A stretch of DNA of 64,000 nucleotides from Bdellovibrionales bacterium (GCA_016714165.1 JADJNU010000001.1:992001-1056000); one strand, 5' to 3'; counted from the stretch's first letter, positions 25,300-34,632 are shown. Numbers and translations: made by a program. Notes: a model not told the origin generated them from the sequence alone.

Positions 25300-26117
25300 A
25301 CAGTGCCCTTTCCTACGACAAATGTTCCAGACAAAGGCGCGCGACGATCGGCAAAAGTTCTAAAAAAGCTATCAAGTTGTCTTTCTTTGAAACCGGAAAC
25401 AACCCAACAGGGCGTCCCCCCCTCGGCCGCCAGACGGGCTGAGGCTATCTTGCTTTTCACCCCTCCCCTGCCAAGTTTCGAATTGTTCCAAATATGAACC
25501 TGATCCAACACGCTGAGATCCTCCACATAAGAAAGAGGCCTATCACTGGAGTTTTTAGGCTTATCAAGATAGATCCCCTCGCTGTCCGTCAATATGACCA
25601 ACAAACTGGCTTTGATTTCCAAAGCCAAGAGCGCGGACAATCGATCGTTATCGCCAAAAGAGAGATCTGACTCACCCAAAATTTCCAATTCCTCCGTTGA
25701 TGTCACATCATTTTCATTGATCACCGGAACAACCGGAAATCTCTCCATTTCCCGAAGAGATGCCATCAGATTTTTGCGACGCTCAGCATTTTTAAGATCT
25801 TGGGAATTAATCAAAATTTGACCTGCCATGAGCCCAAAACGAGAGAGAATAACATTATAGTTTTGAATAAGAACAGATTGACCAATCGCTGCACAAGCCT
25901 GTTTTTCGGCCAGAGATAAGTCGCCTTTAAGATTGAGCCGCATCCTCCCTAGACCGACCGCTCCCGACGAAACGATCATCGCCTGCTGATGGGGCTTACT
26001 GACAAATGGCAAGATTTCATCCAGAAGACGCGAAAGCCTGGTAGCTGCGAAAGTTCCATCTTCTCCAGTCAAGACTCCAGTTCCAATTTTGATAACAATG
26101 CGATCGATTCGTTCCAT
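25284..26117 (-). CDS. proB: Glutamate 5-kinase, short form without PUA domain
   Basis: 277 residues, so only the amino-acid kinase domain; E. coli ProB (367) has an extra PUA domain. First step of proline synthesis, ATP-dependent phosphorylation of glutamate. Motifs: 'IVIKIGTGVLTG' start, 'MIVSSGAVGLGRMRL', 'PVINENDVTSTEE', 'FGDNDRLSALLAL' and 'GRGGVKSKIASARLA'. Start ATG 26117. The lost PUA domain is common in some lineages and may affect proline feedback. Confidence 0.95.
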   Translation of the reverse strand: MERIDRIVIKIGTGVLTGEDGTFAATRLSRLLDEILPFVSKPHQQAMIVSSGAVGLGRMRLNLKGDLSLAEKQACAAIGQSVLIQNYNVILSRFGLMAGQILINSQDLKNAERRKNLMASLREMERFPVVPVINENDVTSTEELEILGESDLSFGDNDRLSALLALEIKASLLVILTDSEGIYLDKPKNSSDRPLSYVEDLSVLDQVHIWNNSKLGRGGVKSKIASARLAAEGGTPCWVVSGFKERQLDSFFRTFADRRAPLSGTFVVGKGTVWKKS

Positions 26118-26382
26118 TCCGTCAAAGCCTCAATATTTTTATATTCATCGTTGTTGATTCCCGACACCCGCCCAATCGCCCTTCTCCCCTTTGATTCGAA
26201 AGAAAGGCCTCTAGACTATGAGGAAAATCCTAGCTCATTTAACAGAGCAGTGATACCGTGACGAGGTTAAAATGCCAATGAAATGTTATGTTACTTTATT
26301 TGGAGCTTATTTTTTAGGTTCCAACCTCACATTGATTGAAGTGATGTGGTGATTTGGACCGACAACCGGGATCCGAGGAGAA

Positions 26383-28374
26383 TTGAAAAACATGGAAAAC
26401 ATGAGAAACATGAGAAATAACAGAAATATGAAAGACATGAGAAATATGAAAAACCCAATAATTGGTCTCTTCCCTGCCTGTGTTTTTTTTCTCATCGCCT
26501 GTGCTCAGCCAGCAATTCGGCAGATTCCGTCAGCGCCGACGGCTACGGCCCAAATTCCTGTGCGCGATTTCTTTCGTAATCCCACAAGTTCAAGGTTTGC
26601 TCTGTCCCCCTCAGGAGATCACCTCGCTTTTCTGCAGCCCTACAAAAATCGAATGAATATCTCTGTCATGAAAAGTTCTCAGGTAGGCCAAAATCTCTCT
26701 CAAGCCAGTCGAGTGACCAATGTCCTGGATCGCGATATCAGCAATTTTTTCTGGAAAGGAGACAAGACACTTGTTTTCTCGAGAGACGAGGGCGGAGACG
26801 AAAATTTCCATCTTTTCTCAGTGGATATCAAAGGCAAAAATCTAAAAAAACTGACTCCTTTTCCGGGAGTTCGGATGGAGATCATCGATGATCTCGAAGA
26901 CATCGACGAGAACCATGTCTTGATCGGGCTGAACAAGAGAAAAAAGGAGATCTTTGATGTCTATCGCCTCAACATCAAGTCAGGAAAACTAGATCTGGTA
27001 GCAGAAAACCCGGGAAATTTCACGAGCTGGATCACAGACCACGATGGCAAAATAAGGGGTGCTATTGCGACGAATGGAGTCAATACCGATCTCTACTATC
27101 GAAAAAGCGAAAAAGGAAGTTTCAAAAAAACCTTTTCAACTGATTTCAAAACTTCCGTTTCTCCTCATTTTTTTACTTTTGATAACAAGTTTGTTTACGC
27201 GTCTTCTAATCTTGGTCGCGACAAATCCGCTATCGTTAAGTTTGATCTCGCAGAGGGGAAGGAACTTGAAAAAATATTTGATCATAATGAAGTCGACGTT
27301 GAAGGTCTCTCCTATTCAAAGAAAAGAAAAGTGCTTGTTGCCGCCTTGTTTACTACTTGGAAAAAGGAGCGTCATTTCTTCGACTCAAAAATGGAATCCA
27401 TTTTTTCAAAAGTGACGAATTCTCTCCCTGGTTACGAGATCTCATTTTCAAGCTTGAATAGAGATGAAACTAAAATTGTGGTTCGATCCTATAGCGACAG
27501 AAGTCTGGGCTCCTTTTACCTATTTGATGTCGCCAGTGAAACTCTATCTAAAATTAGCGAAGTCGGCCCTTGGATCAACGAATCAGAGATGGCCGAGATG
27601 AAACCTATCTCCTATGTGAGTCGAGATGGTTTAAAGATTAACGGGTATCTCACCCTCCCCAGAAACTATATCAGTGGCAAGATACCTATCATCATTCACC
27701 CCCACGGAGGCCCCTGGGCCCGCGATGATTGGGGCTATAACCCAACCATCCAGTGGCTCGCCAACCGGGGATACAGGGTCTTGCAGATGAATTTTAGAGG
27801 GTCAACTGGGTATGGTCGAAAGTTTTGGGAAGCCTCGTTCAAGCAATGGGGAAAGACCATGCAAAACGATATTTCAGATGGCGTGCAGTGGCTGATTAAG
27901 AAGGAAGTAGCCGATCCAAAAAGAATTTGTATTTATGGAGGAAGTTACGGCGGCTACGCGGTTTTAGCTGGCCTCGCTTTTACTCCTGAGCTTTACGCCT
28001 GCGGAGTTGACTACGTCGGAGTTTCAAATCTTTTTACTTTTATGAAAACGATTCCTCCTTACTGGAAACCCTTTCTGGATATGATGTACGAAATGGTTGG
28101 CAATCCAGATTTGGACAAAGAATTGATGCATTCTGCTTCACCCGTGTTTCACGTTGATCGCATCAAAGCCCCTCTTTTCGTTGTTCAGGGGGCCAAGGAC
28201 CCGCGAGTGAACATTGAAGAATCAAACCAAATCGTCAATGCTCTCAAAGCGAAGGGAATTGACGTTCCCTATTTAGTCAAACAGGATGAGGGTCATGGGT
28301 TTCACAATGAAGAGAACAGATTTGAATTTTATGAAGCCATGGAGAAATTTCTCGAGCAACACCTGAAGCCCTAA
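26383..28374 (+). CDS. S9 family prolyl-oligopeptidase-type lipoprotein peptidase
   Basis: 663 residues from the first TTG, or 660 from ATG 26392. Signal peptide with lipobox 'FFLIACAQP'. A WD40-like propeller domain to about residue 400 ('LVFSRDEGGDENFHLFSVD'), then an alpha/beta hydrolase domain with 'IIHPHGGPWARDDWGYNP', nucleophile Ser in 'YGGSYGGYAVL', Asp in 'VQGAKDPRVN' and His in 'DEGHGFHNEENR'. Acts outside the cytoplasm on oligopeptides. The N-terminus is odd: seven tandem 'M-x-N' triplets, giving many possible starts after GAGGAG at 26375-26380. Confidence 0.93.
   Translation: MKNMENMRNMRNNRNMKDMRNMKNPIIGLFPACVFFLIACAQPAIRQIPSAPTATAQIPVRDFFRNPTSSRFALSPSGDHLAFLQPYKNRMNISVMKSSQVGQNLSQASRVTNVLDRDISNFFWKGDKTLVFSRDEGGDENFHLFSVDIKGKNLKKLTPFPGVRMEIIDDLEDIDENHVLIGLNKRKKEIFDVYRLNIKSGKLDLVAENPGNFTSWITDHDGKIRGAIATNGVNTDLYYRKSEKGSFKKTFSTDFKTSVSPHFFTFDNKFVYASSNLGRDKSAIVKFDLAEGKELEKIFDHNEVDVEGLSYSKKRKVLVAALFTTWKKERHFFDSKMESIFSKVTNSLPGYEISFSSLNRDETKIVVRSYSDRSLGSFYLFDVASETLSKISEVGPWINESEMAEMKPISYVSRDGLKINGYLTLPRNYISGKIPIIIHPHGGPWARDDWGYNPTIQWLANRGYRVLQMNFRGSTGYGRKFWEASFKQWGKTMQNDISDGVQWLIKKEVADPKRICIYGGSYGGYAVLAGLAFTPELYACGVDYVGVSNLFTFMKTIPPYWKPFLDMMYEMVGNPDLDKELMHSASPVFHVDRIKAPLFVVQGAKDPRVNIEESNQIVNALKAKGIDVPYLVKQDEGHGFHNEENRFEFYEAMEKFLEQHLKP
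26392..26457 (+). repeat. 9-base direct repeats forming an array of in-frame ATG codons
   Basis: Repeats of the form ATGRRAAAY occur about seven times at 9-base steps (one copy lost its ATG), encoding Met-Glu/Arg/Lys-Asn triplets at the start of the S9 peptidase. Because the unit is a multiple of three, slippage changes only the length of the N-terminus. Confidence 0.7.
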
Positions 28375-28465
28375 GTCTGTTGCATTGAAAAAATGCGGCT
28401 CGATAATCTTGATTGAAACCTCTGGTTTGAAACCACTGGCTTGCGGCTTGCCACCGAGCCGCTGA

Positions 28466-29810
28466 CTATTGCCTTGCCTCCATCAACTTTCCCCATAAAG
28501 TTACATCGAGGTTGCTTTCAGAATATTGGGTCTCATCTCCTACTGGTGGCGTTCCATGTCGTGCGATGACAAGATCGAGACTGGGGACAAAGTAGATCTT
28601 TTTGTCGCCAAGACCAAGAGCTGCGATGAGATCAGTCGGAGCTGACTTAATCAGAGAGCCATTGAAAGACCCATTATTGTTTGCGGCCCTGCACTTCGCC
28701 GTAGGCTTCAGCTGTCCTAGGCTATCAAAACAGGAGCCTGACATCCAACTTGACTGACCATTAAGCCAAAACAAAAATCCGTAGGATCTGTTCATCCTTT
28801 CCAAAGAAGTCCCTGAAAAAATTGGCAAAGACAGAAATGGAGATGTCGCATCTCTCACAAACTCAGGGTTAACGATGGAGTCCTCCCCCCATTTCCCATT
28901 GCCCAACATCAAGAGACCGAATCGTGCCATATCCCGACCACTCGAGATGATGTTTTCGGTCAAGACCTCACTGTCATTCATGCCAATGCGGTCAAAAATT
29001 TTCTCTTTGAAATATTGATCCCTGCTCTGCCCAACTCTGTCGATCACAGCAAACAACCGATGATAGGCCGTGGTATTATAAAACCAGGAGTTCTCAGGGG
29101 CCTGGTATTTATCATTTATCAAAATTCCCTTTATCTTTCCTTCAGGAGTCTCAAATTCATCTCCCCAGCTGGGGAGCCGTCAAGTCCACTTGTCATTGTC
29201 AATAAATGTTTGATGTGAATCTTATCCTCGTCGATCGCGGGCAAGTTTGTCCAACTTCCCAAAATTGTGAAACTGGGTCTTCCATGTTAAGCCGTCCCTC
29301 TTGCTCAGCAATTCCAATCGCAATACTGACCATCGATTTTGATGCAGAATGAATCCGATCAGCTGAGTTACAATCCCAGTTGGCAACTTTCAGAAGTCCT
29401 TGCGTAAGTCCACTGTTGTATTCAGTAAGATTGATTTTTCCGCTGTACCACTCCCGAACAATTCTCCCTCGATGGAGAATGACAAAAGCCGTGGTGTGTT
29501 GACTGGGATCCTTAACAAAGTTCATGACCTCATTTAATTTTTCTTCATTGAATCCGGCAGACAATGGAGATGTATGTTCCCAAGTGGATGAATCGCAAGT
29601 TTCCTTCTCTAAATCGTTCACCGGCGGATAGTAGAAGTTGTTGCCGTTTGGGGGAGGAAGATTGGGCGGCGGCGGTTCTGAATCCTCGTTTTTGACCTCT
29701 TGATTCGGACCAGAAAGTGGCCGATAGCCCGATGAACAAGATTGAATTGACAATCCAAGAGGAATTGCGAATATAATTGCGGCTCTCATTAATAGCTTTA
29801 TAGAACGCAT
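28466..29810 (-). pseudogene. Serine hydrolase (class C beta-lactamase family) lipoprotein, two frameshifts
   Basis: The 5' part (from 29810) gives a lipoprotein signal ('LSIQSCSSG'), a Pro-rich linker and the catalytic SxxK in 'IHSASKSMVSIAIG'. After 'EDPVSQ' the frame breaks near 29258-29266; the next frame reads 'ILGSWTNLPAIDEDKIHIKH', continuing 'LLTMTSGLDGSPAG', as expected for the family. It breaks again near 29158-29166, and the third frame reads 'DEFETPEGKIKGILINDKYQ' on to the stop at 28466. Each break is repaired by one added base beside a homopolymer. Restored length is about 448 residues. True decay or assembly error cannot be told apart here. Confidence 0.8.
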
Positions 29811-29932
29811 AAAACCCTCCCGTGCATATGAAACACGGGATTTTAGTGTCAGTTGCGCGACTTGCAGAATAATATTAATTTATAAAGATTTCAATTACTT
29901 AAGTCCTTATCTTATCGAAAAACAGGAACTCC

Positions 29933-30244
29933 ATGAAAAGCAAAAGATCGATTACCTCAAAAGACCGGACAGGAGGAGCAAAGGGGAGTCAGGGCAAATC
30001 GACCGTTCGAATGATTGATTTGCACGGACGCACCCAAGACGAAATCTTTGACCTAGTTGATCGATTTTTGTTGAACGAGGTCCAAAAGAATTCCCAGCAA
30101 GTCAAGATAATGACTGGAAAGGGCAAGGGTATCGTCCAGAAACAAGTGATCGACTACTTGAAAAAAGCTGGATACCATTGGAACTATGAAAGACTGGATA
30201 ACGGCAAGGCGAATGAAGGCGTTCTGATCGTTTATCTTGACTAA
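29933..30244 (+). CDS. Smr domain protein
   Basis: 103 residues. A basic Ser/Lys-rich start, then a Smr (small MutS-related) domain: 'MIDLHGRTQDEIFDLVDRFLL', 'QQVKIMTGKGKGIVQKQVIDYLKKAGY' and 'NEGVLIVYLD'. The DLHG and GKG motifs are the conserved nuclease-type features. Stand-alone Smr proteins act as nicking or RNA-cleaving nucleases, in some bacteria on collided ribosomes. It is 31 bases ahead of the oligoribonuclease gene, which suggests a joint role in RNA turnover (inference). Confidence 0.88.
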   Translation: MKSKRSITSKDRTGGAKGSQGKSTVRMIDLHGRTQDEIFDLVDRFLLNEVQKNSQQVKIMTGKGKGIVQKQVIDYLKKAGYHWNYERLDNGKANEGVLIVYLD

Positions 30245-30274
30245 TTCAACTTCAAAAAGAAAAAGGAGAATGGG

Positions 30275-30793
30275 GTGGACTATCTGCTGTGGTTTGATAT
30301 GGAAATGACGGGACTCGACGTTGAAAAAGAAGTTCCAATCGAAGTCGCCGCAGCTGTTACCAATAAGAAACTGGAAATAGTCGATTCCTATCATTCCATC
30401 ATAAATCAGCCACAGAAATATCTGGAATCTATGGACGACTGGAATCGAAAACACCACGGAAATTCAGGGCTTCTCCAACTTATTCCATCTGGTAAATCAA
30501 CTTCTGTGGTCGAAGCCGATCTTTTGCAACTTCTTGATAAATACTGGGCAGAAGAAAAAGTGATTCTCGCTGGAAACTCCATTTCTCAAGACCGCTTATT
30601 TATTAACAAGTATTTCCAAAGGTTTTCCGAGCGATTGCATTATCGAATGCTCGATGTGACAGCCTTCAAAATTGTTTTTAATAATTTTTACAGTCGCGTT
30701 TTTCAAAAGAAAAACGCCCACAGAGCATCAGAAGACATTCAGGAGAGTCTTGACGAACTCTCCTTCTATCTCTCTTTTATTGAAAATTCATAG
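30275..30793 (+). CDS. orn: Oligoribonuclease
   Basis: 172 residues, close to the usual 180. DEDDh 3'-5' exonuclease that degrades 2-5-nt RNAs and pGpG to mononucleotides. Seen: 'LLWFDMEMTGLDVEKEVPIEVAA' (Exo I, D and E), 'LAGNSISQDRLFINKYF' (Exo II) and 'NAHRASEDIQESLDEL' (Exo III, H and D). The start is GTG or TTG near 30275 after aaggag. The gene is followed after only 20 bases by an IS66 fragment. Confidence 0.93.
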   Translation: MDYLLWFDMEMTGLDVEKEVPIEVAAAVTNKKLEIVDSYHSIINQPQKYLESMDDWNRKHHGNSGLLQLIPSGKSTSVVEADLLQLLDKYWAEEKVILAGNSISQDRLFINKYFQRFSERLHYRMLDVTAFKIVFNNFYSRVFQKKNAHRASEDIQESLDELSFYLSFIENS

Positions 30794-30812
30794 ATTTTCT
30801 ATAAAAGGTTTC

Positions 30813-31211
30813 ATGATCAATTTCAATCGAAGAACAAAAGTTCTAGTGTGTAAAGAGCCCACCGACATGCGGGCAAGTTACGACACACTTTTTTCCAAGG
30901 CAAAGGGGGTCTTGAACAAGGCCCCCCTTTCGGGCCATTTATTTGTGTTCATTAATTCGCGAAAAACCTCGATTAAGTGCTTGTATTGGAATGGCACAAG
31001 AATGGTGTTTTTGTGCAAGCGCATGAATCAGGGAACATTCAGTCGCCTTAATCCCATGTTTAGGGGCGAGATTATTTTAACGGCGAAGGGGTTTGATTTG
31101 TTTTTTGAAGGCGCAAGTTTTGAGAAAGGATTTATCGATTCTCCGAGGAAAAAACATTCCCAGCGCGGCAAGAGTTGCAATCTGTTTTGGTTTGACTGTG
31201 GAACAAATTAA
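30813..31211 (+). mobile_element. tnpB: Orphan IS66 accessory protein TnpB
   Basis: 132 residues from ATG 30813. 'FNRRTKVLVCKEPTDMRASYDTLFSKAK' and 'LSGHLFVFINSRKTSIKCLYWNGTRMVFLCKRM' are hallmark parts of the IS66 Orf2/TnpB family (the 'DMRKS..GL' and 'G.LFVF.NRRR.R.K.LYWD..G' motifs). No TnpA precedes and no TnpC transposase follows, so this is a relic or a stand-alone copy. The frame itself is intact. It marks the left edge of a patch of foreign DNA that continues to about 34.4 kb. Confidence 0.85.
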
Positions 31212-31266
31212 TTTTAAACATATTCCTAGCTCGACAAAATTTGATCATCTCTCTCGATGAGATCTC

Positions 31267-31410
31267 ACTGAAAATGTGTGTCAGAGAGACGATGTACGCT
31301 ACAACCTGGCCAAACTCTCGCACTTTTTCTTTGCGTGTATGGGTCTTCTGTTCAAGTGGCTAAACCGTCGCAGCCAAAGACGCTCATTCACCTGGGAGTT
31401 ATTCAATTGA
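31267..31410 (+). pseudogene. ltrA: C-terminal remnant of a group II intron reverse transcriptase/maturase
   Basis: In the frame ending at TGA 31408-31410 the translation is '..LAKLSHFFFACMGLLFKWL' continuing with 'NRRSQRRSFTWELFN'. The 'KWLNRRSQ+RSF+W' ending is characteristic of the last residues of intron-encoded reverse transcriptases. No RT palm domain remains upstream: the IS66 gene lies there instead. Hence a 5'-truncated intron. It is directly followed by the ribozyme's 3' domains. Confidence 0.75.
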
Positions 31411-31574
31411 CGCCTCATGTTCAACCAGATCCCGAAACCCTCGCTAGGAATCATTGTGATTGATTTTGAAAGTCGACTCGGTACAGTAAGGAAACCTAAC
31501 CCGAAGAGCCAGATGCGTAGATTGCGCACGTCCGGTTCTGTGAGGAGAAGGGGTAGGCAACTACCTCTGTTTAC
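31411..31574 (+). ncRNA. Group II intron 3' remnant: domains V and VI
   Basis: GAGCC...GGTTC at about 31506-31540 reads as domain V: a 34-nt hairpin with outer pairs GAGCC/GGTTC, the ATGCG/CGCAC inner stem and the capping loop, the most conserved part of these ribozymes. A second hairpin at about 31541-31574 (GGGGTAG..CTACCTC) fits domain VI, and the sequence then ends in TTTAC, matching the 3' AY rule. The intron border falls exactly before the TTG/ATG start of the radical SAM gene. Domains I-III are absent. Confidence 0.78.
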
Positions 31575-31577
31575 TTG

Positions 31578-33299
31578 ATGAGTAGTGCACCACTAAACAA
31601 AACCGCACCCGTCTTCTTTTCCAGCCGATCTGCTCAGAGCAATTTTGCGGCTCCAGATGCCGTACTGATTCAAGCTCCCGGCTGGGGCGTTGAGACTCCA
31701 CCACTTTCGCTGGCATCGCTATCATCTTTTGGCCGTGCCAATGGCTATAGAATTTTAGCCTTAGACTTAAATATTGAGCACCACACTCTGCGCACTGAAA
31801 AGTACGCACACATTTGGGACATTGATCAGTCACAATGGTTCTGGAACAACATCAGTTGCGTGAATGAGTATTTTCAAAATCATCGGGCGCTTTTTGAAAA
31901 GCACGTCGAGGCAATTCTAGCCACTGACGCCCCTTTGATTTGCTTCAGCGTTTATGCCTCTTGTCTCGAATCGAGTTTTATTTATGCTCGATTGTTAAAG
32001 GCCCGTCGGCCCGAATTAAAAATTGTGTTTGGCGGCCCACACGCAAGTTTGAATATGGCAGGTGACTACATATTATGTCAGACTTACGTCGACGCCATTG
32101 CGCTGGGCGAGGGTGAGTTCATCTTTTGCGATCTGCTCAAGCGCAATGTCGATCGAGCATCGTTTGCCGACATACCCGGTATAATCTGGAAGGATGAAAC
32201 CGGTAATATCATTAACAATGGCAAAGCTGAACCCATTCGTGAATTATCAAAATTGCCCTTTGCTGACTTTTCTGACTTTAAACTCGACCTATATAAGGAG
32301 CCGAACCGCTTGCCTCTGATGTCGAGCCGCGGCTGCCCAAACCAATGCATCTATTGCAGCGAAAAGGTTTTTTGGGATACCTACCGCGGCTATGGCGCCA
32401 AACGCATCGTTGATGAAATCGAATATCAGAGAAATTTAAATCCTGCCTTTTATCATGTAGATTTTCAAGACAGCCTGGTTAACGGCAGCATCAAGCGTCT
32501 TGAGCAATTCGCTGATGAGTTGATTGCCCGTAAAATACAAGTAACCTGGGCCGGGCAGGCCGTGATTCGCAAAGAGATGACTTTGGAGCTTTTTAAAAAA
32601 TTGAAACAATCGGGCTGCGTATGTTTGGCTTACGGACTTGAGACTTCAACGACCAGCCTGATGATGAGTATTGGTAAAATCTTATCAAAAGGCACCGAAA
32701 TTGACCGTCTTGTTTCAGAGGCACGCGAGGCCGGTTTGGACTGCTCCTACAACTTCATGTTTGGCATGCCCGGCGAAACCGATGACGACGCGCGCGCCAG
32801 TTTAGACTTTTTACGCCGACATAGAGACAATGTCGGTGTAGTTAACCCAAGTGCCGCATTTTGTGGTTTTACGCCAGGCACTCCCGGATACGATGAACCT
32901 GAAAATTTTGGCATCATACCGAGCCCCACTCGAGACCAATACTGGCAGACTCTCGACGGCACCAACAATCTTCTCGTGCGCCTCAGGAGGTTTGAAGATT
33001 TTTGCAAATTGTCAGTAGAGCTTGGGGTACGCACCACTTATCCCCATGCAAAGCTTCTTGACCGTGACCGTCTCATCGGCAACTACTACCACCACATGAA
33101 ACAATATGACTTAGCCAGACCGTACTTTGAGGCTTGGATCGGGAAAAATCCCGATGATGAAGAGATCAAATACAAACTTCAGGACTGTCTATTAAAAATG
33201 CCTGACACTGAGATCTCTATCCATCCTCCTCATGCCATTCTTGCACCACAAGTCGGGCATGAGCACCGGGTTAACCAACGAGAGCCTCCTCCTGATTAA
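31578..33299 (+). CDS. B12-binding domain radical SAM protein
   Basis: 573 residues from ATG 31578 (a TTG lies three bases earlier). B12-binding (Rossmann) domain: 'DAVLIQAPGWGVETPPLSLASL', 'VFGGPHASLNMAGDYILCQT' and 'VDAIALGEGEF'. Radical SAM core with the CxxxCxxC cluster in 'SSRGCPNQCIYCSEKVF' and later 'GLETSTTSLMMSIGK'. C-terminal TPR-like helices. Family role: SAM and cobalamin-dependent methylation or rearrangement; the substrate is unknown. There is no maturation partner nearby. Codon use is richer in GC than the next gene, and it sits right behind an intron remnant, so transfer is likely. Confidence 0.9.
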   Translation: MSSAPLNKTAPVFFSSRSAQSNFAAPDAVLIQAPGWGVETPPLSLASLSSFGRANGYRILALDLNIEHHTLRTEKYAHIWDIDQSQWFWNNISCVNEYFQNHRALFEKHVEAILATDAPLICFSVYASCLESSFIYARLLKARRPELKIVFGGPHASLNMAGDYILCQTYVDAIALGEGEFIFCDLLKRNVDRASFADIPGIIWKDETGNIINNGKAEPIRELSKLPFADFSDFKLDLYKEPNRLPLMSSRGCPNQCIYCSEKVFWDTYRGYGAKRIVDEIEYQRNLNPAFYHVDFQDSLVNGSIKRLEQFADELIARKIQVTWAGQAVIRKEMTLELFKKLKQSGCVCLAYGLETSTTSLMMSIGKILSKGTEIDRLVSEAREAGLDCSYNFMFGMPGETDDDARASLDFLRRHRDNVGVVNPSAAFCGFTPGTPGYDEPENFGIIPSPTRDQYWQTLDGTNNLLVRLRRFEDFCKLSVELGVRTTYPHAKLLDRDRLIGNYYHHMKQYDLARPYFEAWIGKNPDDEEIKYKLQDCLLKMPDTEISIHPPHAILAPQVGHEHRVNQREPPPD

Positions 33300-33574
33300 T
33301 GTGGATATAATCTGTGAGGCGATCGACATGATGTAAAGCACAATCTCTCCGGCCAATGCACTGACAAAATGAAAATACTCCTGCCAACTCGCGAGCCGCG
33401 CACGCAAGGGCAAGTATTTGCGCACCATGAAACAAGTTATTAGGCCTACAGTTTTAAGGGCCAACCGCCGGCCAATCGCCCCATCACGAGGCAACTACCC
33501 CTTTCGGTACGATTTCCTATGAGTCAATTCGCACTTCATTGGTATTTAGGTATATAATTTGCTTCAAATGATTT
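33300..33574. other. Intergenic region, GC-rich left half and AT-rich right half
   Basis: The left 190 bases resemble the radical SAM gene in composition and may be the end of a lost neighbour; a minus-strand frame crosses them but overlaps the radical SAM gene by over 100 bases and I do not accept it. TATAAT at 33553-33558, about 17 bases before the next ATG, is a plausible -10; no good -35 is seen. Confidence 0.35.
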
Positions 33575-34330
33575 ATGGAAATTATTATTCGCCTATTAGG
33601 TTGTTTAAAAGCTAAAGAATTTTGTCACTATTTGACAAATTTCGTATTTATTATCCAGGCAATGACAATTATTGTCTCTCATTTTGCATATGCTGAAATC
33701 GATCCTCCTGTTTCAACTTGTCAAGGTATCCTTTCGAATCATGGTAAGCGAATCTTTTCTGATTTAGGTATCGATCAAAAAAGTTCTTTAGTAGAGAAAC
33801 TGCGAAAGCTTAAATCTGAATATTTGGTTAAACAAAAGAATGAATTCAACAATAAAATGAACCATTTTAATTGGATGTTTCATCGTCTTATTTTTAAAGA
33901 AGAGTCCATAACTATAAACGGTATAACTTATTTAATCATTCAGCCACTGGGAGCGGGGACTGAAGGAAATGTTTTTTGGGTTGAACACGAAGGATCACAA
34001 TTTGTTTTGAAAATATATAATCCAGGCAAGGAACTTTCAAAAGGACTTACTCAACAAATTAAAGAGTTCAATGACAAAAAAGTCCCCTCTCCCAGAGTGG
34101 AGATTGTTGAATATCAAAAAGAGGGTGATCTAATATTGCTCTCTGAGCCTATTGTTATTCCAGTTCAATTCCTCTTGGATTCAGAAAAACTGAATAGCGA
34201 AGAAAAGGAATTGGTTAATCAAGGCTACCTAGACTTTATCAAGAGACAGGGAATAGATGGATCAGTTCGTAAGATTAATGTTGGTCTTGATATTGATAGT
34301 CTTAACTTTTTAGTTTTTGACTTCGGCTAG
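33575..34330 (+). CDS. Secreted protein kinase-like protein ending at the DFG motif
   Basis: 251 residues, clearly AT-rich compared with neighbours. N-terminal hydrophobic region ending 'VSHFAYA' (possible signal peptide, residues 22-40). Kinase N-lobe features: 'IIQPLGAGTEGNVFWVEHEG' with the glycine loop at 126-132, and 'FVLKIY' with the ATP-binding Lys at 146. The C-lobe is very short: 'GLDIDSLNFLVFDFG' ends on the magnesium-binding DFG at 249-251 and the stop. The frame stays open for 35 more codons beyond the TAG. So it is either a truncated kinase or an odd short pseudokinase. No close family recognised. Confidence 0.6.
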   Translation: MEIIIRLLGCLKAKEFCHYLTNFVFIIQAMTIIVSHFAYAEIDPPVSTCQGILSNHGKRIFSDLGIDQKSSLVEKLRKLKSEYLVKQKNEFNNKMNHFNWMFHRLIFKEESITINGITYLIIQPLGAGTEGNVFWVEHEGSQFVLKIYNPGKELSKGLTQQIKEFNDKKVPSPRVEIVEYQKEGDLILLSEPIVIPVQFLLDSEKLNSEEKELVNQGYLDFIKRQGIDGSVRKINVGLDIDSLNFLVFDFG

Positions 34331-34632
34331 ATATTCGGTGGCGTCCATCCGACCTTCTGGAAAAAGATCCGAACTTCAGATGACAATCAGGAAAAAAAGG
34401 AACATCAATCGGGTAAGTTCGTCTCCTGCAAGAAGTAAGATGTAAATACGTTGTTAATTCGCAGAATTTAGACCCTCCTAAGCAAAATCTTAGATCGCCA
34501 GATTATGAATTCTTGACCTTAAAAGTGGGTTTTTTCCATCTTTTACCTCGCTTTACTCTTAGCTGACCACGAGGCCCATTTCTCCAATTAATCTAGGGGG
34601 CCTAAGAAGGCCCAATCGATTTTGCGCCAAGA
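34331..34632. other. 302-base intergenic region between kinase-like gene and ahcY
   Basis: It starts with the open continuation of the kinase-like frame (to TAA 34433-34435). Near the right end, GGGCCT-AAGA-AGGCCC at 34598-34613 is a hairpin placed just after the ahcY stop on the minus strand, without a T-run; it may still mark the end of the ahcY transcript. Confidence 0.4.

Noticed and set aside
33192..33494. Minus-strand frame with two hydrophobic stretches
   Set aside because: It overlaps the end of the radical SAM gene by over 100 bases, has no ribosome site and no family pattern; at best a relic of a lost gene.
34331..34435. Open continuation of the kinase-like frame after TAG
   Set aside because: Thirty-five codons without a stop are not rare by chance, and no kinase motif is seen in them; noted only as a possibility.
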